The notes: a model not told the origin generated them from the letters alone. Counted from the stretch's first letter, positions 52,614 to 61,570 are shown. The stretch: 64,000 nucleotides of DNA from Verrucomicrobiota bacterium (GCA_023399155.1 JAEWQP010000002.1:186001-250000), one strand, 5' to 3'. A program made the numbers and translations.

Positions 52614-52929
52614 GTCAGGAGACGGGGCCGACTCGGCGTGCGCCCGCGCGAATTCATTCGGGGCCGGGACGGATCCCGTCGCGCCCGCGCCGGCGGTTCG
52701 GGGCCGGTGGACGGCGGAAGATTGATCGTGCAGGTCGCGCGAGTCGAGGAAATCGCGCCGGGAAGCGACGCGTATCCGGCGTGGCCCCTACAGGCGGCGG
52801 CCCGGGTTCGCGTCGCGGCGCGTCGGTCGGGGAAAACGGCGGCAGCGCGGAATATCCCGCGCCGTGCGGCCTCTGACTCCGGGCTCCCCTCCAACCACCA
52901 CAACCTCGAACGGTCCACCACACCCCCGC
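52614..52929. other. Divergent spacer, 316 bases, no gene seen
   Basis: Between the divergent solute-binding protein and CHRD genes. A gcgcgg/ccgcgc stem with a 6-base AT-rich loop (52845-52862) is present. No protein-like frame was found. Promoters for both genes should lie here. Confidence 0.45.
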
Positions 52930-54156
52930 ATGAACCTACGCAGATCCATCCGTTTCGCCGCCCTGCCCCTCGTCGCCAGCCTCATGGCCCTCACTTCCGC
53001 CTCCGCGGCCGTCGTCCGGTTCAACGTCGCACTCGACGCCGCGCAGGAAACGCCGGTGAGCACGTCGTCCGCGACGGGTACGGCCATCGTGCTCTACGAC
53101 ACCGAGGCCAACACGCTGGACCTCACGGTCTCGCTCGCGAACCTCGCCAACACTGTATCCAATTCGCACATCCACGAAGGGGCGCCCGGCGTGAGCGGCC
53201 CGCCCGTCGTGCCGCTGGGCGACGAGACGAACTATGCGCGCAACGGCACCACGGTGACGGGCACGCTGACCGGCCTCACCTACGGCGGCACCCCCGCCAC
53301 CCTGCTCAGCGGCGGGGCCTACCTCAATTTCCACAGCGCGGAGTTCCCCTCGGGCGAGATCCGGGGCCAGCTCGTGCCCGAGCCTGTGCGGTTCTCGGCC
53401 ATCCTCTCCGGCGCCCAGGAGGTGCCCGCCGCCGAGACCCAGGCGTACGGGGCCGCGCAGGCGGTCTACGATCCGGAGACGAACATGATCACGACGCTCG
53501 TGTTCGTGTACAACTTCACGAATACGCTTGCGAACTCCCACATCCACGAGGCCCCCGAGGGTGAGAACGGGTCGGTGCGGGTCGGGTTCGGCGGGGCCGC
53601 GGAATACGAGAACTCGGGCATGACCTACGCGCAGGTCTTCGCGGACAGGGCCTACGGGGGCACGCCGCTGCTGCTCCTCAACGACGGCGCCTACGTCAAC
53701 GTGCATTCCGACGTGTTTCCGGGCGGCGAGATCCGGGGCCAGCTGCGCGCGGGCGACGCCGGCGCGAGGAGCCGGCTCATCAACGTGTCGGCGCGCGGCC
53801 AGGTCGGCACGGGCGACGGCGCCCTTATCGCCGGGTTTGTGATCCAGGGGATGGAACCGCTCGCGGTGCTGGCGACGGGCCGCGGGCCGGTGCTGGCCCA
53901 GCTTGGCGTGAGCGGCGTCCTGGAAAATCCGATACTGGCAGTCCACGATGCCTCCGGGCGCGTACTGGTCGTCAACGACGACTTCGGGACCGGGCTTCTC
54001 CAGGCGCAGGTCACGGGCTCCGGCTTCGCGCCGACCGAGGCGGCGGAGGCGGCGGCGTTTCTCCTCCTGCCTCCCGGCGCCTACACCTCCGTCATGGGCG
54101 GGGTGGGCGAGACGACCGGCGTCGGCCTGGTCGAGGCTTACGAGGTGGCCTGGTAG
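52930..54156 (+). CDS. Secreted protein with two CHRD domains
   Basis: The 408-residue product has a signal peptide (IRFAALPLVASLMALTSASA), then two CHRD domains (about residues 25-155 and 156-280). Each carries the NSHIHEG/NSHIHEA phrase, a YGGTP turn and ends HSxxFPxGEIRGQL. CHRD domains are of unknown biochemical role. A third part (from RLINVSARGQVGTGDGALIA, then GFVIQGMEPLAVLATGRGP) matches the kind of C-terminal domain I associate with many secreted Opitutaceae proteins; its function is unknown. It is a single gene with its own spacer and a strong downstream hairpin. Confidence 0.88.
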   Translation: MNLRRSIRFAALPLVASLMALTSASAAVVRFNVALDAAQETPVSTSSATGTAIVLYDTEANTLDLTVSLANLANTVSNSHIHEGAPGVSGPPVVPLGDETNYARNGTTVTGTLTGLTYGGTPATLLSGGAYLNFHSAEFPSGEIRGQLVPEPVRFSAILSGAQEVPAAETQAYGAAQAVYDPETNMITTLVFVYNFTNTLANSHIHEAPEGENGSVRVGFGGAAEYENSGMTYAQVFADRAYGGTPLLLLNDGAYVNVHSDVFPGGEIRGQLRAGDAGARSRLINVSARGQVGTGDGALIAGFVIQGMEPLAVLATGRGPVLAQLGVSGVLENPILAVHDASGRVLVVNDDFGTGLLQAQVTGSGFAPTEAAEAAAFLLLPPGAYTSVMGGVGETTGVGLVEAYEVAW

Positions 54157-54206
54157 GCCGTTCGCGGGTCGCCGACGCTATGAGGACGTCAGGCGACGCC
54201 CGGCCA

Positions 54207-54246
54207 CCGGCCGGCCGCGGTGCGCGACAACGCCTCGGCCGGCCGG
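54207..54246 (+). terminator. 11-base-pair hairpin after the CHRD gene
   Basis: ccggccggccg (54207-54217) pairs perfectly with cggccggccgg (54236-54246) around an 18-base loop, 50 bases after the CHRD stop. There is no T-run, so it may act as a Rho-assisted stop or mRNA end stabiliser. Confidence 0.5.
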
Positions 54247-54465
54247 CTTGGCCTTCGTTGCGACGACGTGCGAGAAGCGCCCGTGCGGCGCAGGGGACTC
54301 AGCCTAATAAAGAGCACCTGGACGCAGCGACCGCGGAGGATGGCGCCGAGGACACAGAGAATTGGCGAGGGCTCTGCCGCTTCAGGTTCTCACCTCGGGG
54401 TGAATCGGTGAAGCCGCCATCTTGGTTCTGCAACGATCGCGCGGCGAACTCCATGATCATCCTCC

Positions 54466-54497
54466 GCCCCCCAAGCCGAGGCTTCGGCGAAGGGGGC
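54466..54497. terminator. Two-part hairpin in the convergent spacer
   Basis: Outer gccccc/gggggc pairing and inner gccga/tcggc pairing with a GGCT loop make a stem of about 32 bases. It lies in the 374-base spacer between CHRD and the TonB operon end. Together with the other hairpins it fills much of this spacer, which otherwise holds no gene. Around 54330-54360 the text is a GAGGAyrCAGAG-like low-complexity stretch (gaggatggcgccgaggacac). Confidence 0.35.
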
Positions 54498-54504
54498 CTC
54501 CGTG

Positions 54505-54530
54505 ACCTGATCTAAACGAGGGAATCAGGT
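54505..54530 (-). terminator. Hairpin at the end of the TonB-cluster operon
   Basis: acctgat (54505-54511) pairs with atcaggt (54524-54530) around a 12-base loop, immediately after the stop codon of the last gene (54531-54533). Position suggests an operon terminator. No T-run follows. Confidence 0.4.
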
Positions 54531-55778
54531 TCAGGCCTGCTCGGTGCTCGCCTTCACGGGCACGACGCTCTCCACAGGCTTGCCCTTGGAGAGTGCGGGA
54601 TGGAAGTGCAGTTCGCGGAGGATCGCCATGAGGCTTTCGTCCTGGAGTTCCTCGGAAGCCTTCTTGTCGCCAAATGCGCGGCTGACCCGCCCGCCCGTCG
54701 TCACTTCAACGAACACCGGGCCACCCTTGTAGTTGTCGGCGAGGTGCCGGCGCAGGGCCTCCGTGTTCTGGCCCGTGGCGAGACCGGCGGGGAGGGTCGC
54801 CTCCTTGTTCTTGGTCACGTAGTCAATCGTCGCGAACTCGTAGGCCTCGTCCTTGGACATCTCCACGCGCATGAGGGCGTGATTGGTCGGGACCTCCTCG
54901 CCGAGATTGAAGAGGTGGATGGTGCACTGCTCGATCACGAAGCCGGCGGGGAAGCCGCCCTGCTTGATGTAGACACGGCTTGGCTTTTCTCCGACGCCAT
55001 CGATGGCCTTGGCATAAACCCAGTTGTACTGGGTCGCCTTCTTCGCCTCACCGGCACGAAGCTGCGCGAGCACGACGACGTAGGGCTGGGTGAGCGGCGT
55101 GGACGACGCGACGTCGAAAGAGACCTCCAGTGCGTCAAAGGCTTCTTCCGCGATATCTCCGGCTAGGCGGTTGGCATGGACCCCGGTGCTCAGGCTCTGG
55201 GAATCCGCCATGGCGGCGGCATTGGCAAAATCGGTGATGCTCGCGTTGGCTCGAACGGCATCACTATCGCCTCCCCAGGCGTATCCTTTGGCTTCCGCGA
55301 CCTTGGCGTAGTCCTGATTCAGGATCGCGGTTGTCATGTGCCCCTGGGCAAGGGAGGCGACCGCATCGGCGCCCGCGGACATACTCGCGGCCGCGACGAA
55401 CTTCTTGAAGGGGTCGTTGCCCGGAGTGTAGGCGCGGTCGACCTTCACCTTTTCCAGCGTGGCTGCGCGCTGCGACACCTTGAGGGTGCGCGCGACCTTC
55501 ATGTTCAGCGATTTTCCGGTCGTGGGGATGCGGATTTCCTTCCCCTTGACTTTCGAGATCAGATGCGCCCCCTGCACATCGCGCACGGGCAGAAGGCGAT
55601 CGCCCCGCTGCACCGCGAGGTCCACCCCCATGAAAAGCGTGTGCGTCGGCTCCACCGCCTGCGCGGGCATGTCGGCTTGGGATTGCGGGCTCGTTTCTCC
55701 GCGGGCGGCGAGACTGCCGGCGGCAAACAGCAGCGCGATGAGCGCTGCGCGGGATACGGTGGTGTACGACGGGTTCAT
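54531..55778 (-). CDS. Exported protein of unknown function, last gene of TonB cluster
   Basis: The 415-residue product has a signal peptide (RAALIALLFAAGSLAARGE) and a mature part with no motif I recognise. Stretches such as LLPVRDVQGAHLISKVKGKE, IRIPTTGKSLNMKVARTL and PSRVYIKQGGFPAGFVIEQC look like a soluble, mostly beta protein. It starts within the stop of the TPR gene (ATGA at 55778) and so is translated as part of the TonB operon. It may be periplasmic and specific to this lineage's version of the system. The base composition looks somewhat less GC-rich than the neighbours by eye. Confidence 0.8.
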   Translation of the reverse strand: MNPSYTTVSRAALIALLFAAGSLAARGETSPQSQADMPAQAVEPTHTLFMGVDLAVQRGDRLLPVRDVQGAHLISKVKGKEIRIPTTGKSLNMKVARTLKVSQRAATLEKVKVDRAYTPGNDPFKKFVAAASMSAGADAVASLAQGHMTTAILNQDYAKVAEAKGYAWGGDSDAVRANASITDFANAAAMADSQSLSTGVHANRLAGDIAEEAFDALEVSFDVASSTPLTQPYVVVLAQLRAGEAKKATQYNWVYAKAIDGVGEKPSRVYIKQGGFPAGFVIEQCTIHLFNLGEEVPTNHALMRVEMSKDEAYEFATIDYVTKNKEATLPAGLATGQNTEALRRHLADNYKGGPVFVEVTTGGRVSRAFGDKKASEELQDESLMAILRELHFHPALSKGKPVESVVPVKASTEQA

Positions 55779-57199
55779 GATTCGGAAGGGCTGGTCTCCA
55801 CCAGCAGCGGCTTGATCCGCGCCAGATAGGAACGTACGAGTTCGGTGTCGTTGAGCGCGAGGGCTTCCTCGAGATGGCGGACGCTGTCGGCGTAGCGGCG
55901 GTTTCTGAGGTCGAGATTTGCGAGTTCCAGATGGGCCCGGTAGGTGGTGGCCTCGTCCTGCAGCGCCGTCTCAAAGGCGAACGCGGCACGGGCGAGATCT
56001 CCTTCTGCCACATGGGCCAGGCCGATGCCGATCCAGGCCTTCCCATGCATCGGGGCAAGCGCGAGCAACGCCTCGAGATGCCTGCGGGAATCAGCCCAGC
56101 GCTTCTCGGCTGCGGCGATGTCGGCGCGAACCTGGAGCGCGGTGATCGTCTCGCCGGTGGAGAGCTCCCGCGAAAGCGAGTCGAGCACCGCGAGCGCATC
56201 CGCGTACTTGCGCGCGGCGACGAGTGCCTGGGCGAAGGAAAGAAGCTTGCGGGTGCCGATGTTCGTATCCGGCTGGCTCACCCGGGCGTAGGTCGCGATC
56301 GCTTCCGCCACCATTTCGTGCTCCGCGTAGAGATCACCGAGAAGCGTGATCTCAGCGGCACCGGCGATCCCCGCCTGCACGGCGGTCTCGATCAGCGCGA
56401 TCGCCTTCAGTTTGCGACCGTCCTTCACGAGGAGATTGGCGTAGGCCAGCCAGAACCTCGTGTCCGTCGGGCGTTCCTTGATGAGGTTGCGCACAAGCGA
56501 CTCCGCGCGTCCGTATTGGCCGCCCTTGACGTAGATGCGCAGCAGGCCCTCCTTCCACGGTATGCTGGACGGCTCGCCGGCGAGCGCCTGCATGTAGGCC
56601 ATTTCCGCCGACACGACGTTCCCGGTGTGTTCGAGGCAGTATCCAAGGAGGCCGAACGTCATTGGATCCTTGTCGCCCAGCACGACCGAGCGCGAGAAAC
56701 AGGGGATCGCCTCGGCGTAGCGGTTGGACGTGTAGTAAAGCACGCCCAGGTTGTTCCACGCGCGCAGGAACGTCGGGAACCGCGTAACCGCACTGCGGTA
56801 GAGTTCCTCCGCCTTCGCGATGTTGCCGGCCGAGTAGTAGGTGTTGCCGAGGATGAACTCGAAGGCCGGGCTGGGCTTCTGCTTCTCGGAGGTCATGCCC
56901 TCGAGGAGACGCAGGGCAAACTTCGAATTGGTCTCCAGCATGGCCACGATCTTCTCGTAGAGCGCGTATTCCTCGGCCGTCATCTCCGGTTCGCGCTCCT
57001 TGAGAAACGCGTTGGACTCGTTGACGATTGCCGCGGTGTCGACGGTAGGCGCCGTGTGCTGGTCACCGGTGCCGCCTCGCATCTGGGATTCGCGGATGCG
57101 ATCGAGTTCCGTTTCGGCCGTATCCGCCGGCTGGGCAGCGAGGTGGCCGGCGAGAACGGCTGCGATGACGAGCGTGGCGAGGGAAAGGGACGCCTTCAT
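55775..57199 (-). CDS. TPR-repeat periplasmic protein of TonB2-type cluster
   Basis: The 474-residue product has a signal peptide (LSLATLVIAAVLAGHLAAQ) and a run of tetratricopeptide-like helices from about residue 80 on (for example GNIAKAEELYRSAVTRFPTF, LRAWNNLGVLYYTSNRYAEA, YADALAVLDSLSRELSTGET). The equivalent position in the Vibrio TonB2 cluster also encodes a TPR protein. TPR arrays bind partner proteins, so it may scaffold the energy-transducing complex or its cargo. It starts 3 bases after tonB ends and overlaps the next gene. Confidence 0.88.
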   Translation of the reverse strand: MKASLSLATLVIAAVLAGHLAAQPADTAETELDRIRESQMRGGTGDQHTAPTVDTAAIVNESNAFLKEREPEMTAEEYALYEKIVAMLETNSKFALRLLEGMTSEKQKPSPAFEFILGNTYYSAGNIAKAEELYRSAVTRFPTFLRAWNNLGVLYYTSNRYAEAIPCFSRSVVLGDKDPMTFGLLGYCLEHTGNVVSAEMAYMQALAGEPSSIPWKEGLLRIYVKGGQYGRAESLVRNLIKERPTDTRFWLAYANLLVKDGRKLKAIALIETAVQAGIAGAAEITLLGDLYAEHEMVAEAIATYARVSQPDTNIGTRKLLSFAQALVAARKYADALAVLDSLSRELSTGETITALQVRADIAAAEKRWADSRRHLEALLALAPMHGKAWIGIGLAHVAEGDLARAAFAFETALQDEATTYRAHLELANLDLRNRRYADSVRHLEEALALNDTELVRSYLARIKPLLVETSPSES

Positions 57200-57201
57200 G
57201 T

Positions 57202-57945
57202 TCAATAGCCGAGGGGCGAAACATCGGCCCATTTCACGGTGACGGTTTGCTGGAGAAGGACGCGGACCTTCTTGCCGTTCTTCATCGCGGGAGTGAACGC
57301 CCAATCCCGTGAGACGGAGTCCGAGATGATCCTGTCGAAATCGCGGTTTCCGGAGGGACGCAGCAGGCGGGCACTGGAGACGCGGCCGGTGGGCTCGAGA
57401 ATCAGCACGAGTGTCACGCGCAGCATATCCGCATCCTTACGTATCCAGCTGGGCACGCGCGGGTCGGTGCGGTGGAGCACGACCGGGACCCGGTCGACTT
57501 CGGTTTGCTGGTAGATGTGCCGCGTCGTCACCTGCATCTCCACCTTGGGCCTGAGCTCGGTGAACAGATTGGTGACCTCGATGCGCGCCGGTGGTGCGGT
57601 CGTTTCCGGAGGATAAAGCATCGCGAGCTCGGGCGGGACGACGGCGATCTTCACCGGGCTGTCGGAGGCCCCGATCTGAAGGTTCGCCAGTGGCGCGGTG
57701 GTTTCGGCCGCGACGCGGGCCGGCTCGATCTCGCGCGGCGGGGGGGGCGGCTCCATCGGCAACGCGAGCATGCGGAGGTCGGAGATCTCCTCCTCGGGCT
57801 CCAGCGTGGATACGTTTTCAATGCGTGCCATCCCGGCGAAGAGGACGAACGTCACGGCGGCGCCCACGACGAGGTTCGCGATCCCCGCACCGAACCGACG
57901 CAGCCGCTGCGCGTGGGGATGGCCGAGGGTGTGCGTGGCATTCAT
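57202..57945 (-). CDS. tonB: TonB-family energy-transducing protein
   Basis: The 247-residue product has an N-terminal membrane helix (NLVVGAAVTFVLFAGMARIE), a Pro-rich linker (ALPMEPPPPPREIEP) and a C-terminal TonB domain (MLRVTLVLILEPTGRVSSAR, DRIISDSVSRDWAFTPAMKN, VRVLLQQTVTVKW). It transmits the proton-motive force from ExbB/ExbD to outer-membrane receptors. The short linker and alpha/beta C-terminal domain resemble TonB2-type proteins. It lies between exbD (15 bases upstream) and the TPR gene (3 bases downstream). No TonB-dependent receptor gene is in the window. Confidence 0.9.
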   Translation of the reverse strand: MNATHTLGHPHAQRLRRFGAGIANLVVGAAVTFVLFAGMARIENVSTLEPEEEISDLRMLALPMEPPPPPREIEPARVAAETTAPLANLQIGASDSPVKIAVVPPELAMLYPPETTAPPARIEVTNLFTELRPKVEMQVTTRHIYQQTEVDRVPVVLHRTDPRVPSWIRKDADMLRVTLVLILEPTGRVSSARLLRPSGNRDFDRIISDSVSRDWAFTPAMKNGKKVRVLLQQTVTVKWADVSPLGY

Positions 57946-57960
57946 GGGGATGTCGGACGA

Positions 57961-58368
57961 CTACTCGGTGCGGGTGGTCGCGAATTGCACGTGCTCGATG
58001 CCGGAGCGCTTGGCCTCGGCGTACACGACCGCGAAGACGCCGAGATCGGTTGCGCGATCGCCGCGGATGATGAGCGCGGGCGAGCGGCCAAATGCAGCCT
58101 GCTTCATCAACGGCGCCACCTGCTCAGCCCGGATTTCCTGACCATCGAAATAGATGCGATTGTCCGCCGAGATCGCGATGAGCAGGGCATTCTGGTCTCC
58201 GCTGAGCGAGCCAGCCACGTCGGGAGTCTGCACCTCGATGCCGGGGTCGCTCACGAACGAGCTGCTGATCATGAGAAAAATGACCAGCACCATGATGCAG
58301 TCCACCATCGGCACCATGTCGATGTGGGTGACCTCCATGCGCCGTTGGCCGCGACGTCGTCCGATCAT
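57961..58368 (-). CDS. exbD: ExbD/TolR proton-channel subunit
   Basis: The 135-residue product has a single N-terminal helix with the essential membrane Asp23 (PMVDCIMVLVIFLMISSSF) and a periplasmic domain (LLIAISADNRIYFDGQEIRA, ALIIRGDRATDLGVFAVVYA). With ExbB it forms the proton-driven motor that energises TonB. Length is normal for the family. The start overlaps the stop of the upstream exbB gene as ATGA. Confidence 0.94.
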   Translation of the reverse strand: MIGRRRGQRRMEVTHIDMVPMVDCIMVLVIFLMISSSFVSDPGIEVQTPDVAGSLSGDQNALLIAISADNRIYFDGQEIRAEQVAPLMKQAAFGRSPALIIRGDRATDLGVFAVVYAEAKRSGIEHVQFATTRTE

Positions 58369-58865
58369 GACAGTGTCCCGCGAACGCGGAGATGGTTTTC
58401 CAGCCGGTTGAGTTCGCGCACGTTGCGACGCATGCCGTGGTGCGCGAGGCAGACCACGAGCAGCGCGGGGATGGCGACGAGCAGACCGGATTCGGTCGCG
58501 ATGAGCACTTCGGAGATGCCGCGGGCCAGGCCTTCCATCGAGCGCTGGCCACCGCGATCGACCAGGCTCGCAAACGTGGTGGACATTCCGCTGACCGTCC
58601 CGAGCAGCCCGAGTAACGGAGCTGCCGCGATCATCGACCCGAGCACGACGCGCTCACGGCGAAACAGGGACTCCACCTCCCCGCGGCGGAAGTGCACCTC
58701 CGCGATATCGAGTGCATCGCGCGACGCTTCGAGCGCGAGGATGCGGTGCGAGCGCCACAGCTCCAGCAGGAGACGAAAACAACGCGCGTAGAGCACCACC
58801 GAGAGCGTGAGGATCGCGATCATCACGGGGCCGCCGCGTTCCAGGAGTGACGTGAGCAGGCTCAT
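58365..58865 (-). CDS. exbB: ExbB-type proton-channel protein (short)
   Basis: The 166-residue product has the MotA/TolQ/ExbB core: an N-terminal helix (PVMIAILTLSVVLYARCF), the conserved hairpin APLLGLLGTVSGMSTTFASL and a third helix (EVLIATESGLLVAIPALLVV). It lacks the long periplasmic extension of the neighbouring paralogue. In the Vibrio TonB2 system the corresponding gene is exbB2. It is coupled by ATGA overlaps to both neighbours. Confidence 0.93.
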   Translation of the reverse strand: MSLLTSLLERGGPVMIAILTLSVVLYARCFRLLLELWRSHRILALEASRDALDIAEVHFRRGEVESLFRRERVVLGSMIAAAPLLGLLGTVSGMSTTFASLVDRGGQRSMEGLARGISEVLIATESGLLVAIPALLVVCLAHHGMRRNVRELNRLENHLRVRGTLS

Positions 58866-60394
58866 GTCGCGAGAACGGAGGCCGGTGTTGCTGCGGGCGC
58901 ATGCGTCGAACCCACGCGCTCGCGGCTGGATTCGGCGGCGATCACGAACTTGAGGGCAAGGCGCTCAAGCTGGGCCAGGTTCTTTTCGATGCGGTGGGCC
59001 AGGAACCCGTGCGCAATGAGCGTGGGAATCGCCACGGCCAGTCCGAGCTCGGTGGCGACGAGTACTTCGGAGATGCCGCTGGAGAGTTTGCCGGCGTTTC
59101 CGGTGCCGAAGACCGTGATGAGTGCGAACGTCTTGACCATGCCGACGACGGTGCCGAGCAGGCCCATGAGCGGTGCAGCGGTGGCGATCACCGCCAGAAG
59201 CGGAAGCCGCCGCTCGAAATGCAGCCGCTGCTCGAGCAACACGGACTCGAGGTGCTCCTCGAGCAATTCCTTCCGGTCGAGCCGGTGCTTCAGGCCGGCC
59301 GCAAACAGCTCGCGCGACGGGCCGCGGAAGGTCGCCACGATCCGCTGGGCCTCCGCGTGGTCGCCCCGCACGACCATGGCGAGGAATGTCTCGATCGTCT
59401 GCGCCTCTTCCGTCCGCATGCTCGAGACATCGCGGATCTTCTGGACGATAAGCAGCAGGGCGAACATGCCGACGGCGATGATGACATAGGCCATCACGCC
59501 GCCCTTGTCGATGTGTTCGCCGATCGTGCCGCGTGTCTGCTCGAGGCGCAGCGCCTTGCCGCCGGAGGCGTCGGCGGGAATCGTGCCGTCCTGACCGGCG
59601 AAGTAGCGCGCGGACGCGTCGGGCCGCCAGTTGTCCGCGCGGTACACGACCGGATGGGTCGATCCCTCGCGGGCACGGACGGGACCGGCCTCGCTCCCGT
59701 CGTCCGATCGGAAGAACACCTCGGGCCCCGCGAAGGCGAACTGACCGGAGACGATCTGGTTGGTATCCGCCCGGACCGCTTCGCCCGCCGCCCCGTATCC
59801 ACCGAGGGACGACTCGATGCGGCCGAGCATGAGTTCGACGGCATCCAGGACCGCGCCGGGCGGCGGAGGTGTTGTCGTGTTGTCGAGTTGAGCAAGCAGG
59901 TGACGGATCGCTTCGGCGCCCGCGGCGGGCTCGCCCGGTGGAAGCCCGTCGTCGAGCGCGCTCAAGCTGTCACGCGCGATCGTCGCCCCGAACGCGGCCG
60001 CCTTGCGCGCAGCGTCGAGTTCCTGAAGAAGGCGTCGCCGCTCGTTGGCGGTCGCTTCCTGGCGAATCTGAAGGCGGCGCATCTCGGCAGTGGCAGCGAG
60101 GATGCGATCCTCGGCTGCTCGCATCCGCGCGAGGTGGGGCGCCTTCTCCTCCGCAAGGCGGGTGCGTGTGCGGTTGAGCTCTTCCGCGGCGAGCCGCTGC
60201 TGCTCCTCCAGGCGGATCGAGACCTGCGACAGCACATCGTCGAAGCGCGGTGCGGTTGCGGCACCGCTCGGCCCCGTGGAGCTTTGGCCGCGGGCCGTCG
60301 GCGTTGCTGAGGCGAGTGTCAGGACAGCCGCGAGGGCGGACACCCAAGTCGCGGGAATCCAGAATCCTGCCGGACGCGAGAGGCGAAGGCGCAT
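58862..60394 (-). CDS. TtpC-like large ExbB paralogue with coiled-coil N-terminus
   Basis: The 510-residue product has a signal peptide (PATWVSALAAVLTLASATPT), then a periplasmic coiled-coil (about residues 55-160, for example RLEEQQRLAAEELNRTRTRL and MRRLQIRQEATANERRRLLQ) and a globular region. The MotA/TolQ/ExbB membrane core forms the C-terminal third (GVMAYVIIAVGMFALLLIVQ, APLMGLLGTVVGMVKTFALI, EVLVATELGLAVAIPTLIAH). This domain order is that of TtpC, required for TonB2 function in Vibrio. It is preceded by a DUF3450 gene, as in Vibrio. The ATG at 60394 is chosen because the signal peptide begins there. Confidence 0.9.
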   Translation of the reverse strand: MRLRLSRPAGFWIPATWVSALAAVLTLASATPTARGQSSTGPSGAATAPRFDDVLSQVSIRLEEQQRLAAEELNRTRTRLAEEKAPHLARMRAAEDRILAATAEMRRLQIRQEATANERRRLLQELDAARKAAAFGATIARDSLSALDDGLPPGEPAAGAEAIRHLLAQLDNTTTPPPPGAVLDAVELMLGRIESSLGGYGAAGEAVRADTNQIVSGQFAFAGPEVFFRSDDGSEAGPVRAREGSTHPVVYRADNWRPDASARYFAGQDGTIPADASGGKALRLEQTRGTIGEHIDKGGVMAYVIIAVGMFALLLIVQKIRDVSSMRTEEAQTIETFLAMVVRGDHAEAQRIVATFRGPSRELFAAGLKHRLDRKELLEEHLESVLLEQRLHFERRLPLLAVIATAAPLMGLLGTVVGMVKTFALITVFGTGNAGKLSSGISEVLVATELGLAVAIPTLIAHGFLAHRIEKNLAQLERLALKFVIAAESSRERVGSTHAPAATPASVLAT

Positions 60395-60399
60395 GGTGA

Positions 60400-61176
60400 T
60401 CAGGGTTGGGGCTTCGCGGCCGAGGGACGGGCCAGGCGCGCCGGCGCAGCGACGAATGTCGGATCGGCACGGTCCCGGTAGATCGCGATGAGCTCGCTTG
60501 CGGGGCGGACGAGGTCTTCCCGCGGTTCCCAGCGCCAGCCTTCCGCGGAGGGAGTCCCGTACCACGCTCGCCGGGACGCGCGATCGAGGGCGTAGCCGTG
60601 GCTCAAGCCGCAGTAGATCACCTCGTACAGGCGCGCCTCGCCCGAGGGATCGATCCGCAGCACCTCGTCGCCGCAGGTGATCATGCGGTTGAACTCGGCG
60701 CAGCGATTGAGCGCCGACACCATGAGTTGCGTGCGTTCACCTGGCGTCAGCCGCGTCCCCGCCAGGCTCGTAAAGGAGACGTCGAGCGCATCAGAGAGCC
60801 GCGGTGGAAGCGACGGACGCAAAGCCAGCAGGCGTGCGCCTAGTTCGTGCAGGCGTGTCTCGAAGCTCGCCTCCTCGGCTCGCGCCGCGGCAAGGCGCTG
60901 TTCGAGACCGTCCACCTCGTTGCGATCCTTCGCCGTCTTTTCGCGCGCCAGATCGCGGCCCTCTTCGGCCGCGATCGCGCGCTCCTCGAGTGCGGCGATG
61001 GTTGACTCAAGCAGGGCCCGCTCAGTCATCCAGCCTGACTCAAGTCGGACTGTTTCGGCGCGGAGTTCGATCCACGCGCCTGAGGTCGCCTCGACTTTGG
61101 TGAGGGGATCATCGTCGGCGGAAACGCACGGCGCGCAGGCTACGACGGCCAGGAAAAGGCGCTTGAACATACGCAT
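60400..61176 (-). CDS. DUF3450-like coiled-coil periplasmic protein
   Basis: The 258-residue product has a signal peptide (FKRLFLAVVACAPCVSA), a coiled-coil (about residues 28-105, for example ALLESTIAALEERAIAAEEG) and a C-terminal domain with DUF3450-like features (ALNRCAEFNRMITCGDEVLR, RLYEVIYCGLSHGYALDRAS). In TonB2/TtpC clusters DUF3450 proteins are encoded first, as here. The role is unknown but co-operation with TtpC is likely. ATG 61170 is an alternative start two codons in. It heads the seven-gene operon. Confidence 0.85.
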   Translation of the reverse strand: MRMFKRLFLAVVACAPCVSADDDPLTKVEATSGAWIELRAETVRLESGWMTERALLESTIAALEERAIAAEEGRDLAREKTAKDRNEVDGLEQRLAAARAEEASFETRLHELGARLLALRPSLPPRLSDALDVSFTSLAGTRLTPGERTQLMVSALNRCAEFNRMITCGDEVLRIDPSGEARLYEVIYCGLSHGYALDRASRRAWYGTPSAEGWRWEPREDLVRPASELIAIYRDRADPTFVAAPARLARPSAAKPQP

Positions 61177-61570
61177 GCTGGAGGCACAGCCGCGAGGTCG
61201 ACCAAAGCAGGATGGGGTGAGGGCGGAAAGACTTCGGACGAGCCCGTGCGGCCGCGATTAGGGTTTGCCGGGTTGGGTCGCGGCAAGACTGCCGTAGGCC
61301 CATCTGGAGTCAAGCTGTCCGGCCGCGCTCCATCATGGGGAGGCACACCAGTCGATTCGCTCAGGAGGTCGCGGAGTTCACATTTGCTGCGATTCGTCCC
61401 GGATACAGCCCGACGGCAAATCGTTGCGCGGTGATGCAGCGCCGCCGGGCGGGCAGGCCCGCAGCAGCTTGTGAGGGGCTATCCGGAATGCCGGAAGTTC
61501 CTCGGAGCTGCTCTGCAGGAAGGACGTAGTCGGCATAGACCACGCCGCCTGGATCGCTCTGCGGGCGCGC
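61177..61570. other. Spacer of 394 bases upstream of the TonB-type operon, no gene seen
   Basis: Short open frames on both strands here lack protein-like character. A tccgg/ccgga stem with a 4-base loop (about 61489-61502) is present. The operon promoter should lie here. Confidence 0.45.

Noticed and set aside
58901..60310. 469-residue plus-strand frame opposite the TtpC-like gene
   Set aside because: Antisense to a gene with clear ExbB motifs; no signal peptide, domain or homology-like blocks.
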